A stretch of 64,000 bases of DNA from Bradyrhizobium sp. LMTR 3 (GTDB lineage: Bacteria > Pseudomonadota > Alphaproteobacteria > Rhizobiales > Xanthobacteraceae). The stretch covers positions 310,001-374,000 of the forward strand of contig NZ_MAXC01000033.1 in assembly GCF_001693485.1 (NCBI RefSeq), in the 5' to 3' direction. The translations under genes and the position numbers were made by a program. Each line of letters opens with the position of its first letter. Positions within the stretch are counted from its first letter, which is position 1. Below, piece after piece: positions 49,815 through 57,841 of the stretch. The notes under the pieces are model-generated. The model saw only the letters and a program-made list of their open reading frames with translations. It did not search any database and was not told where the DNA came from.

Positions 49815-52800
49815 ATGTCCAGTGCCGGATTCGTTCATCTCCACGTTCATTCGGCCTATTCGCTGCTGAAGGGCTCCATCAAGATCGCCAAGCTAGGCGA
49901 ACTGGCGAAAGCCGATCGCCAGCCGGCCTTAGCGCTGACCGACACCGACAACATGTTCGGAGCGCTGGAATTCTCCGACAAGATGGCAGGCTACGGCATC
50001 CAGCCGATTGTCGGTTGCGAGCTCGCCGTCGATTTCGGCGACCAGGATCCCAATGCCCGTAATTCGCTTGCCGCCACGCCGTCGCGAATCGTACTGCTGG
50101 CGGCGCGCGAGCGCGGGTACCGCAGCCTGATGCGGCTGAACTCGCGGGCTTTCTTGGAAACACCGGTCCATCAATCGCCGCACATCAAGCTCGAATGGCT
50201 GGAGGGCGATGCCGAGGATTTGATCGCGCTGACCGGCGGCCCTGACGGCCCGATTTCACTGGCGCTCAACGCCGATCACACAGCGCTTGCAGCCGGGCGT
50301 ATCGACCGGCTGGCGGGCCTGTTCGGCGATCGCCTCTATGTCGAATTGCAGCGTCACGGCGTCGACAAGGAGCGTCGCGTCGAGGCCGGCCTGATCGATC
50401 TCGCTTACGCCAAGGGCCTGCCGCTGGTCGCGACCAACGAGCCATATTTCGCGTCGAACGATGACTATGAAGCCCATGACGCGCTGTTGTGCATCGCCGG
50501 CGGCAAGCTGATCGCGGAGACCGACCGCGAGCAGCTCACCCCCGATCACCGCTTCAAGACCCGCGCCGAAATGGCGGTGCTGTTTGCCGACGTTCCGGAA
50601 GCGCTGGCCTCCACGATCGAGATCGCCGAGCGCTGCTCGTTTCGCCCGAAGACAAGAAAACCGATCCTGCCGCGTTTCACCGTCGGTGCCGATTCGGGCT
50701 CCGACGCGGCAACCGAAGAAGCGGCGGAGCTGAAGCGTCAGGCCGAGGCGGGGCTCGCACGGCGTCTCCAAGTTCATGGCCTGTCTCCCGGCGCGACGGA
50801 AGAGGAATACCAGAAGCGTCTCGCCTTCGAGATCGACGTCATCAACCGCATGAACTATGCGGGCTACTTCCTGATCGTCTCGGACTTCATCAAATGGGCC
50901 AAGGCCCACGACATTCCGGTCGGTCCGGGCCGCGGCTCCGGCGCCGGCTCGCTGGTCGCCTATGCGCTCACCATCACCGACCTCGATCCCATTCGCTTTG
51001 GGCTACTGTTCGAGCGCTTCCTCAACCCCGAACGCGTCTCGATGCCGGACTTCGACATCGACTTCTGCCAGGACCGCCGCGGCGAGGTGATCGATTACGT
51101 GCAGCAGCGCTATGGCCGCGATCAGGTGGCGCAGATCATCACCTTCGGAACGCTGCAGGCGCGCGGAGTGCTGCGCGACGTCGGCCGCGTGCTGCAGATG
51201 CCCTACGGCCAGGTCGACAAGCTCACAAAACTGGTGCCGCAAAATCCCGCCGCGCCGGTGACGCTGGCGCAGGCGATCGAGGGTGAACCCAAGCTGCAGG
51301 CGTTCCGCGACGAGGATCCGGTGGTCGCGCGCGCCTTTGACATCGCCCAGCGCCTCGAAGGACTGACGCGCCACGCCTCGACCCACGCCGCCGGCATCGT
51401 GATCGGCGACCGGCCGTTAAGCGAACTGGTGCCGCTCTATCGCGATCCCAAATCCGACATGCCGGTGACCCAGTTCAACATGAAATGGGTCGAGCCGGCC
51501 GGGCTCGTGAAGTTCGACTTCCTCGGCCTGAAGACGCTGACGGTGCTCGACGTCGCGGTAAAACTGCTCAAGCAACGCAACATCCATATCGACCTGGCGA
51601 CGCTGCCGATCGACGATGCGTCGAGTTACCAGATGCTGGCGCGGGGCGATGTGGTCGGCGTGTTCCAGGTGGAAAGCCAGGGTATGCGGCGGGCGCTGAT
51701 CGACATGCGGCCGGACCGCTTCGAAGACATCATCGCGCTGGTGGCGCTCTATCGTCCGGGTCCGATGGCCAACATCCCGACCTATTGCGCGCGCAAGCAC
51801 GGCGACGAGGAGCCGGAATATCTGCACCCCGTCCTGGAGCCGATCCTGAAAGAGACGTTCGGCGTCATCATCTACCAAGAACAGGTGATGCAGATCGCGC
51901 AGGTAATGTCGGGCTATTCGCTCGGCGACGCCGACCTCTTGCGCCGCGCGATGGGCAAGAAGATCCGCGCCGAGATGGAGAAGCAGCGCGCGATCTTCGT
52001 CGCCGGCGCCGTCAAGAACGGCGTGCCGAAGGGGCAGGCGGACACGATCTTCGAACTGCTCGCCAAATTTGCCGACTACGGCTTCAACAAGAGCCACGCC
52101 GCGGCTTACGCGCTGGTGTCCTACCACACCGCCTACATGAAGGCGCATTACCCGGTGGAGTTCTTGGCGGCGTCGATGACGCTCGAACTCAACAACACCG
52201 ACAAGCTCTCGGAATTTCGCGCCGAGGCGCAGCGGCTCGGCATCAAGGTCGAGGCACCGAACATCAACCGCTCGGGCGCCACCTTCGAGGTTGGCGAGAA
52301 AACCATCTACTATGCGCTGGCGGCGCTGAAGGGCGTCGGCCTGCAGGCAGTCGAGCAGATCGTGGAGGAGCGCAAGAAGGGCGCCTTCACCTCGCTTGCG
52401 GACTTCGCCGCCCGCGTCAATCCGCGCTCGATCAACAAGCGCATCATCGAAAGCCTCGCCGCGGCCGGCGCATTCGACACGCTCGAGTCGAACCGCGCCC
52501 GCGTCTTTGCCGGGGCGGACGCGATTCTCGCCGCGTGTCAGCGCAGCCACGAAGCCGCAACGATCGGTCAGAACGACATGTTCGGCAATGCTGCCGACGC
52601 GCCGACCATCATGCTGCCGCAGATCGAGCCCTGGTTGCCGGCCGAAAAGCTCCGCCGCGAATACGATGCCGTCGGCTTCTTCCTGTCCGGCCATCCGCTC
52701 GACGACTACGCCACCGTGTTGAAGCGGCTGCGGGTGCAGTCCTGGGCGGAATTCTCGCGTGCCGTGAAGACCGGCGCGACCGCGGGCAAGGTCGCGGCGA

Positions 52801-53324
52801 CCGTGGTATCGCGCATGGAGCGCCGCACCAAGACCGGCAACAAGATGGGCATCATGGGCCTGTCCGACCCGACCGGACATTTCGAGGCGGTGCTGTTTTC
52901 CGAAGGCCTGGCGCAATACCGCGATGTGCTGGAGCCGGGGGCGGCCGTATTGCTGCAGCTCGGCGCCGAGTTGCAGGGCGAAGACGTGCGCGCGCGGGTG
53001 CTGCATGCCGAGCCGCTGGATGACGCCGCGGCCAAAACCCAGAAGGGCCTGCGGATCTTCGTTCGCGACACCAAACCGCTGGATTCGATTGCGCGACGGC
53101 TCAACATGCCGGAAGCATCCGCGCAAAACGGTTCGGCCAAGGGCCTGCCGGCGAAGCCTGCGCCCGCGCCATCGGGCGGCGCCGATGGCGACGTCTCGCT
53201 CGTCATCATGCTCGATCTGCAGACCGAGGTGGAGATGAAACTGCCGGGCCGCTTCAAGGTCTCGCCGCAGATCGCGGGTGCGATCAAGGCGGTGGCCGGC
53301 GTGGTGGACGTGCAAACGCTGTAG
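49815..53324 (+). CDS. dnaE: DNA polymerase III alpha subunit
   Basis: 1169 residues, the length of replicative DnaE1. The N-terminal PHP domain begins F-V-H-L-H-V-H-S-A-Y-S-L-L-K-G with the metal-binding H-x-H. The polymerase catalytic aspartates include P-D-F-D-I-D-F at residues 411-417 and the earlier G-P-G-R-G-S-G-A-G-S-L-V motif. Helix-hairpin-helix and OB-fold regions follow (about 830 onward and 950-1050). Position after proS-lolC-lolD is the usual rhizobial place for dnaE1. The upstream SOS promoter of the small gene might read into it. It is not DnaE2/ImuC, which is shorter and lies in an imu cassette. Confidence 0.95.
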   Translation: MSSAGFVHLHVHSAYSLLKGSIKIAKLGELAKADRQPALALTDTDNMFGALEFSDKMAGYGIQPIVGCELAVDFGDQDPNARNSLAATPSRIVLLAARERGYRSLMRLNSRAFLETPVHQSPHIKLEWLEGDAEDLIALTGGPDGPISLALNADHTALAAGRIDRLAGLFGDRLYVELQRHGVDKERRVEAGLIDLAYAKGLPLVATNEPYFASNDDYEAHDALLCIAGGKLIAETDREQLTPDHRFKTRAEMAVLFADVPEALASTIEIAERCSFRPKTRKPILPRFTVGADSGSDAATEEAAELKRQAEAGLARRLQVHGLSPGATEEEYQKRLAFEIDVINRMNYAGYFLIVSDFIKWAKAHDIPVGPGRGSGAGSLVAYALTITDLDPIRFGLLFERFLNPERVSMPDFDIDFCQDRRGEVIDYVQQRYGRDQVAQIITFGTLQARGVLRDVGRVLQMPYGQVDKLTKLVPQNPAAPVTLAQAIEGEPKLQAFRDEDPVVARAFDIAQRLEGLTRHASTHAAGIVIGDRPLSELVPLYRDPKSDMPVTQFNMKWVEPAGLVKFDFLGLKTLTVLDVAVKLLKQRNIHIDLATLPIDDASSYQMLARGDVVGVFQVESQGMRRALIDMRPDRFEDIIALVALYRPGPMANIPTYCARKHGDEEPEYLHPVLEPILKETFGVIIYQEQVMQIAQVMSGYSLGDADLLRRAMGKKIRAEMEKQRAIFVAGAVKNGVPKGQADTIFELLAKFADYGFNKSHAAAYALVSYHTAYMKAHYPVEFLAASMTLELNNTDKLSEFRAEAQRLGIKVEAPNINRSGATFEVGEKTIYYALAALKGVGLQAVEQIVEERKKGAFTSLADFAARVNPRSINKRIIESLAAAGAFDTLESNRARVFAGADAILAACQRSHEAATIGQNDMFGNAADAPTIMLPQIEPWLPAEKLRREYDAVGFFLSGHPLDDYATVLKRLRVQSWAEFSRAVKTGATAGKVAATVVSRMERRTKTGNKMGIMGLSDPTGHFEAVLFSEGLAQYRDVLEPGAAVLLQLGAELQGEDVRARVLHAEPLDDAAAKTQKGLRIFVRDTKPLDSIARRLNMPEASAQNGSAKGLPAKPAPAPSGGADGDVSLVIMLDLQTEVEMKLPGRFKVSPQIAGAIKAVAGVVDVQTL

Positions 53325-53449
53325 GCGGGCCGGAGCGGGGCGGATAGCGTTTGGCTGAGACGGTATACTGCTAATTTGTGTCTGCATCATCAACGTGATG
53401 GCGGCGGCTCCTACAGCTTGAGGCGAGATAGGACCAAGGTCGCCCTCGT

Positions 53450-53463
53450 TTGATCCAGATCAA
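53450..53463. promoter_or_regulatory. Perfect FixK/FNR box
   Basis: TTGATCCAGATCAA is an exact palindrome matching TTGAT-N4-ATCAA. Its centre (53456.5) is 55 bases before the GTG at 53512. A class II site at -41.5 would put transcription start near 53498, just before the ribosome site GGAGGA at 53502-53507. This geometry supports both the box and the chosen start. Confidence 0.75.
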
Positions 53464-53511
53464 TTCGCTATGTCACGCCCGCCGGGTAGGGTTGCATTCC
53501 GGGAGGATAGC

Positions 53512-54477
53512 GTGGCGCAGACCACCAAACACCATGCCGATCAGGTGCAGGCGACGGTCGCGCACGGCTCGGCTGCCACGTCGACTGTGGTCGCGTCCTG
53601 GCGCCGGTCGTCCAATTTTCATCGCCTCGACCCCGCCGAATGCAATCTGCCGCGCCGATTGAGCCAAGCCGAATTCGAATTCGCGCGCCAGCAGATCGAG
53701 CCGCTGGTCCGCGCCGCGCAATCCAATCTCGACCGGCTGTTTCTGGCGGTCGGCGGCGTCGGCTGCTGCGTGCTGCTCGCCGACCGCAACGGAGTGCCGG
53801 TCGACCGGCGCGGCGCCGCCTGCGACGACGAGACTTTCAAGGGATGGGGCCTGTGGACCGGCACGGTCTGGAGCGAGGGGTGCGAGGGCACCAACGGCAT
53901 CGGAACGTGCCTTGCCGAGCAACGCGCGCTCACCGTTCATCGCGACCAGCACTTTTACGCGCGCAACACGCTGCTGAGCTGCACATCGGCGCCGATCTAC
54001 GATCATGAGGGCAGGCTGGCCGCGGCGCTCGATGTATCCTCATGCCGCGCTGATCTCACCGAAGGCTTCGTCAATCTCATCGCCATCGCGGTCGGTGATG
54101 CTGCGCGTCGGATCGAGATGGAGAATTTCCGCCTGGCGTTTCCGAACGCCCGCTTCCTGTTCGCGCCCGACGTCAACCGTGGCGGTGGCGGGCTGGTCGC
54201 AGTCGATGCGGATGATCTCGTTATCGGCGCGATGCGCTCGGCGCGGCTGGCGCTCGGCGTGAGCAGGGATTTTCGGAAAAAGCCGCTGCCGGCGGCCGAC
54301 CTGCTCGACGGGACCTCCAGCCCGTCGCGGGATCTCGACCAGGCCGAGCGGGTGGCCGTGCAACGGGCGCTGGCGCGCAGCGGCGGCAACGTTTCGGCGG
54401 CCGCCGAGGCACTCGGCATCAGCCGCGCGACCCTGCACCGGAAGCTGCGGCGCCTCGATCTCCACCGCGCTCACTAA
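53512..54477 (+). CDS. GAF-Fis transcriptional regulator (AcoR-like, no AAA+ domain)
   Basis: 321 residues from the GTG at 53512 (GGAGGA upstream); an ATG at 53470 lies too close to the FixK box to be used with it. The GAF domain (about 60-210) includes W-T-G-T-V-W-S-E-G-C-E-G-T-N-G-I-G-T-C-L-A-E, typical of AcoR-type acetoin/aldehyde regulators. The C-terminus has a Fis-type helix-turn-helix (G-N-V-S-A-A-A-E-A-L-G-I-S-R-A-T-L-H-R-K-L). The sigma-54 AAA+ domain of AcoR is missing, so it would act with other sigma factors. It probably regulates the aldehyde dehydrogenase downstream. Confidence 0.85.
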   Translation: MAQTTKHHADQVQATVAHGSAATSTVVASWRRSSNFHRLDPAECNLPRRLSQAEFEFARQQIEPLVRAAQSNLDRLFLAVGGVGCCVLLADRNGVPVDRRGAACDDETFKGWGLWTGTVWSEGCEGTNGIGTCLAEQRALTVHRDQHFYARNTLLSCTSAPIYDHEGRLAAALDVSSCRADLTEGFVNLIAIAVGDAARRIEMENFRLAFPNARFLFAPDVNRGGGGLVAVDADDLVIGAMRSARLALGVSRDFRKKPLPAADLLDGTSSPSRDLDQAERVAVQRALARSGGNVSAAAEALGISRATLHRKLRRLDLHRAH

Positions 54478-54483
54478 ACTCTG

Positions 54484-54655
54484 CTGCGTCAGAACCGCTC
54501 CAAACCCCTCATCCTGAGGAGCACGCGTCAGCGTGCGTCTCGAAGGATGTAGGCCACAGACGGAGCCTCATGGTTCGAGACGCGCGGAGCCTGTCATCGG
54601 GCGCGCATTCGCGCGATCCGTTGGCGCTCCTCACCATGAGGGGCTTATGACGCAG
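54484..54655. repeat. Composite palindromic intergenic repeat
   Basis: Outer arms CTGCGTCA (54484-54491) and TGACGCAG (54648-54655) enclose CCCCTCAT...GAGGAGC (from 54505) and GCTCCTCACCATGAGGGG (54626-54643). Inner sequences GCGTCTCGAAGGATG and GGTTCGAGACGCGC also face each other. I recall this as a repeat family of Bradyrhizobium genomes. It occupies most of the gap between the regulator and the dehydrogenase. Confidence 0.7.
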
Positions 54656-54683
54656 TGGAGCTAAAGGATTTTTCCCATTCGAC

Positions 54684-54701
54684 TGTCGCAGTTCTGCGAC
54701 A
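54684..54701. promoter_or_regulatory. Palindromic operator candidate upstream of aldehyde dehydrogenase
   Basis: TGTCGCAG at 54684-54691 and CTGCGACA at 54694-54701 form perfect 8-bp arms with a 2-base spacer, 102 bases before the ATG. Position and symmetry fit a binding site for the Fis-type domain of the adjacent regulator. No sigma-54 -24/-12 element was found between it and the gene. Confidence 0.55.
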
Positions 54702-54803
54702 CGCGCGCCGGCGATCAGGTTTGGGCGGACTGACAATAAACTCTGCCTTCGCCATGGTTTTCCCAGAGCGCCGCATCCAGCGACGCCATAGCGAGGAACA
54801 GCC

Positions 54804-56321
54804 ATGAACAAGGTCGAATTCTCACGGACTGCGAAGGCCCCGTTCGAAAGGCGATACGGGAACTACATCAACGGAAAATGGGCCGAGCCGCGTTCGGGCC
54901 GCTATTTCGAGAATTTCTCGCCGGTGAATGGCCGGCTGCTTTGCGAGGTCGCGCGCTCCGAAGCGCAGGACGTCGAAGACGCGCTCGACGCGGCGCACGC
55001 CGCCAAGGAAGCCTGGGGCCGCACCAGCGTCGCCGAACGCGCCCTGATCCTGAACCGCATCGCCGACCGGATGGAGGAAAACCTCGACCTGCTCGCGCTT
55101 GCGGAGACCTGGGACAACGGCAAGCCGATTCGCGAGACCACCGCGGCCGACATTCCGCTCGCCATCGACCATTTCCGCTACTTCGCCGGCGCCATCCGCG
55201 CCCAGGAAGGCAGCCTTTCCGAAATCGATCACGATACCGTCGCCTATCATTTCCACGAGCCGCTCGGCGTCGTCGGCCAGATCATTCCCTGGAACTTCCC
55301 GCTGCTGATGGCGTGCTGGAAACTGGCGCCGGCGCTGGCTGCCGGAAACTGCGTGGTGCTGAAGCCGGCCGAACAGACCCCGGCCGCGATCATGGTGTGG
55401 GCAGGGCTGATCGGCGACCTGTTGCCGCCCGGCGTGCTCAACATCGTCAACGGCTTCGGTCTCGAGGCCGGCAAGCCACTGGCCTCATCGCCGCGCATCG
55501 CCAAGATTGCGTTCACCGGGGAAACATCGACGGGCCGGCTGATCATGCAGTATGCCAGCCAGAACCTCATTCCGGTGACACTCGAACTCGGCGGCAAATC
55601 GCCGAACATTTTCTTCAAGGACGTCGCCGCCGAGGATGACGACTTCCTCGACAAGGCGATCGAAGGCTTCGTGATGTTCGCGTTCAACCAGGGCGAGGTC
55701 TGCACCTGTCCGAGCCGTGCGCTGATTCACGAAAAGATCTTCGACCGCTTCATGGAGCGGGCCTTGAAGCGGGTCGAGGCGATCGTGCAGGGCGACCCGC
55801 TCGATCCGGCGACGATGATCGGTGCGCAGGCATCTTCCGAACAACTGCACAAGATCCTGTCCTATATCGATATCGGCCGCGGGGAGGGCGCGCAGGTGCT
55901 GACCGGCGGGGCGCGCAACGAACTGCCGGGCGACCTCGCCGGCGGCTTCTACGTCAAGCCGACGGTGTTCAAGGGCAACAACAAGATGCGCATCTTCCAG
56001 GAAGAGATCTTCGGACCGGTCGTTTCGGTCACGACCTTCAAGGATGACGACGAAGCGCTCGCGATCGCCAACGACACGCTCTACGGTCTCGGCGCCGGCA
56101 TCTGGAGCCGCGATGCGAGCCGGCTCTACCGCTTCGGCCGCGCCATCCAGGCGGGCCGCGTCTGGACCAATTGCTATCACGCCTATCCGGCGCATGCCGC
56201 GTTCGGCGGTTACAAGCAATCGGGTGTCGGCCGCGAGACCCACAAGATGATGCTGGACCACTACCAGCAGACCAAGAACCTCTTGGTCAGCTACAGCCCG
56301 AAGAAGCTCGGCTTCTTCTGA
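54804..56321 (+). CDS. NAD-dependent aldehyde dehydrogenase (AcoD/AldB/ExaC-like)
   Basis: 505 residues. It oxidises an aldehyde, probably acetaldehyde, to the acid. Landmarks are G-Q-I-I-P-W-N-F-P-L-L-M (cofactor entrance), F-T-G-E-T-S-T-G-R (NAD-binding G-x4-G), the general base in L-E-L-G-G-K-S-P, and the nucleophilic cysteine in F-N-Q-G-E-V-C-T-C-P-S-R. I-F-G-P-V and a C-terminal Y-S-P-K-K-L-G-F-F match the AcoD/AldB subgroup. The AcoR-like regulator and palindrome upstream support acetaldehyde or alcohol-derived aldehyde as the inducer. Not in an operon with other enzymes. Confidence 0.92.
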   Translation: MNKVEFSRTAKAPFERRYGNYINGKWAEPRSGRYFENFSPVNGRLLCEVARSEAQDVEDALDAAHAAKEAWGRTSVAERALILNRIADRMEENLDLLALAETWDNGKPIRETTAADIPLAIDHFRYFAGAIRAQEGSLSEIDHDTVAYHFHEPLGVVGQIIPWNFPLLMACWKLAPALAAGNCVVLKPAEQTPAAIMVWAGLIGDLLPPGVLNIVNGFGLEAGKPLASSPRIAKIAFTGETSTGRLIMQYASQNLIPVTLELGGKSPNIFFKDVAAEDDDFLDKAIEGFVMFAFNQGEVCTCPSRALIHEKIFDRFMERALKRVEAIVQGDPLDPATMIGAQASSEQLHKILSYIDIGRGEGAQVLTGGARNELPGDLAGGFYVKPTVFKGNNKMRIFQEEIFGPVVSVTTFKDDDEALAIANDTLYGLGAGIWSRDASRLYRFGRAIQAGRVWTNCYHAYPAHAAFGGYKQSGVGRETHKMMLDHYQQTKNLLVSYSPKKLGFF

Positions 56322-56344
56322 CATCCTTCTGAGTTGGGCGACGA

Positions 56345-56375
56345 CGTTGCGCGGGGCACTTCAACCCGCGCAACG
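56345..56375 (+). terminator. Stem-loop after the aldehyde dehydrogenase
   Basis: Perfect 11-bp stem CGTTGCGCGGG (56345-56355) with 56365-56375 and a 9-base loop, 23 bases past the stop. No T-tract follows. Confidence 0.5.
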
Positions 56376-56512
56376 ACGCGTTCAGTGAATTCAAGAAGTT
56401 GTCATTGCCTTTTTCGATGCCGACCTACCCGAAGCATCATATAATCGAACCGAGGGGGAACTGTGCTGCATCACGGGAGTATTACCTGAAATCGCAGTTA
56501 CGGAGGTCCGCC

Positions 56513-56932
56513 ATGAAAGTCAAAGACGCGATGCACAAGGGCGTCGACTGGGTCAACCCCGATACGCCTGTCACCGAAATCGCGAAGCTGATGCGAGAAC
56601 ATGACATCGGCTGCATTCCGATCGGAGAGGACGACCATCTGGTCGGGATGGTCACCGATCGCGACATCGTCTGCAAAGGGCTTGCGAACGGCAAGTTCGA
56701 CCCCAGCCGTGCGCAGGCGCGCGACGTGATGACCGAAGGCATACATTGCTGCCGCGAGGACGATGACCTTGCCAAGGCCGTCCATCACATGGAGACGCTG
56801 CAGGTCCGCAGGTTGCCGGTGATCAACAAGAGCAAGCGAATGGTCGGCATGATCAGCCTCGGCGACGTCAGCCGTGCGGCGCCCAATGATTTGCTGGCCG
56901 GGTGCGTGAAGAGCGTTGCCGCCCATCACTGA
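56513..56932 (+). CDS. CBS-domain-pair protein
   Basis: 139 residues, two CBS motifs and nothing else. CBS1 covers residues 7-60 (A-K-L-M-R-E-H-D-I-G-C-I-P-I-G, L-V-G-M-V-T-D-R-D-I). CBS2 covers 75-130 (M-E-T-L-Q-V-R-R-L-P-V-I, M-V-G-M-I-S-L-G-D-V). Such proteins bind adenine nucleotides and usually regulate a partner. CGGAGG precedes the ATG at 56513; the open frame upstream lacks family sequence. No partner is evident from position. Confidence 0.9.
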   Translation: MKVKDAMHKGVDWVNPDTPVTEIAKLMREHDIGCIPIGEDDHLVGMVTDRDIVCKGLANGKFDPSRAQARDVMTEGIHCCREDDDLAKAVHHMETLQVRRLPVINKSKRMVGMISLGDVSRAAPNDLLAGCVKSVAAHH

Positions 56933-56952
56933 TGCGCGGCAGCCCTCGCGTT

Positions 56953-57055
56953 AGAGCCTTTTCGGTTCTGATTGAATCAGAACCGGGCTCTAGATTCTTG
57001 TTTTGACGCGTTTTCTTGACGCGAACCGGTGTCCACTTCGCTTGAAAACGCTCTA
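56953..57055 (-). repeat. Composite dispersed repeat, second copy
   Basis: 56953-56992 forms a hairpin (AGAGCC...CGGTTCTGATT with AATCAGAACCG...GGCTCT). 56995-57055, read in reverse, begins TAGAGCGTTTTCAAGCGAAG and continues GTGGACACCGGTTCGCG, matching the copy between nuoM and nuoN (26167-26225). Confidence 0.7.
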
Positions 57056-57064
57056 ACGAGTAGA

Positions 57065-57088
57065 GCCCGCGTCGAAATCGACGCGGGC
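57065..57088. terminator. Stem-loop between convergent CBS and YbaK genes
   Basis: Perfect 10-bp stem GCCCGCGTCG (57065-57074) with 57079-57088 and an AAAT loop. It lies 20 bases after the reverse-strand YbaK stop. No long T-tract on either side. Confidence 0.5.
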
Positions 57089-57108
57089 GTCGGCATGATC
57101 GAGCGGCC

Positions 57109-57576
57109 TCAATCGTGCGTGCTGAAGTGGCCGCGCCAGGCCTTGGCGTTGAGTCGCGCGAATTGCTCGCCGTCCATACGGATCAGCGTCGAATGATCGC
57201 CGGCCTCCATGTAGATATCCCGTCGCGCGTCGATGCTGTCGTCGACGATGACGTCGAGCCCGTAGCACTCGCCAACCGGCGGGATGGCTCCAATGTCGCA
57301 GTCGACAAACAGCTCCGCGATCTCTTTTTCGCTCGCCAGGTCGACCTTGTGACCGAGCTGACTCTTCAGGGTCGACAGATGCAGGTGATGGGAGGCCGGA
57401 AGAACGGCCATCATGTAGCCGCCGTCACGGCGCAGCACAACGGCCTTGGCCAGCGCATCGCCCGGCACGTGGCAGGCTTCTGCTGTGCGCGTCGATGACT
57501 TCGTGGGGGCATGAGGGATCACGTCGTAGGTGACGCTTTGATCCAGGTATTTCTGCAAGGTTGGGGCGACGGTCAT
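57109..57576 (-). CDS. YbaK/EbsC (aminoacyl-tRNA deacylase) family protein
   Basis: 155 residues, a free-standing version of the ProRS editing domain. The conserved lysine lies in A-L-A-K-A-V-V-L-R-R-D-G-G-Y-M-M-A-V-L-P-A-S-H. The G-x-I-P-P motif is G-A-I-P-P-V-G, and the C-terminal region has E-A-G-D-H-S-T-L-I-R-M. It may hydrolyse Ala-, Cys- or another mischarged tRNA-Pro; the exact specificity is open. The ATG at 57576 follows GGAGGA directly. It is relevant because the ProRS in this window lacks its own editing domain. Confidence 0.87.
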   Translation of the reverse strand: MTVAPTLQKYLDQSVTYDVIPHAPTKSSTRTAEACHVPGDALAKAVVLRRDGGYMMAVLPASHHLHLSTLKSQLGHKVDLASEKEIAELFVDCDIGAIPPVGECYGLDVIVDDSIDARRDIYMEAGDHSTLIRMDGEQFARLNAKAWRGHFSTHD

Positions 57577-57841
57577 GATGATTTCCTCCATTGCATGGGC
57601 ATTCCGCACACCGGGAGGAACTCGCGCAGTCGCCTCACGATGCGGGCGAACACGATTAGGGGTGAAAGGATACGCCCGCCGGGCGGCCGCGACAATGCGA
57701 ATCTCGGTGCCGGAACCGGGAGGACCAGGAATCCAGGGCTCGATTTGACTTGCGGCATGCCTTGCTGAGAGCGCATTTGTTCAAGAAAGGTTCAGCTTAA
57801 CGCGCGTCCTATACAGCGCGGGCGGAGACAGGTGGGATCCC

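Noticed and set aside
49815..53324. dnaE as the SOS polymerase DnaE2/ImuC
   Set aside because: Length of 1169 residues and the proS-lolCD-dnaE order fit DnaE1; no imuA/imuB genes are present.
51417..53393. 658-codon open frame opposite dnaE
   Set aside because: Shadow of dnaE with the same arginine/histidine-rich look and no domain.
53470..53511. ATG at 53470 as start of the GAF-Fis regulator
   Set aside because: It lies 7 bases after the FixK box, leaving no room for a promoter, whereas GTG 53512 has GGAGGA.
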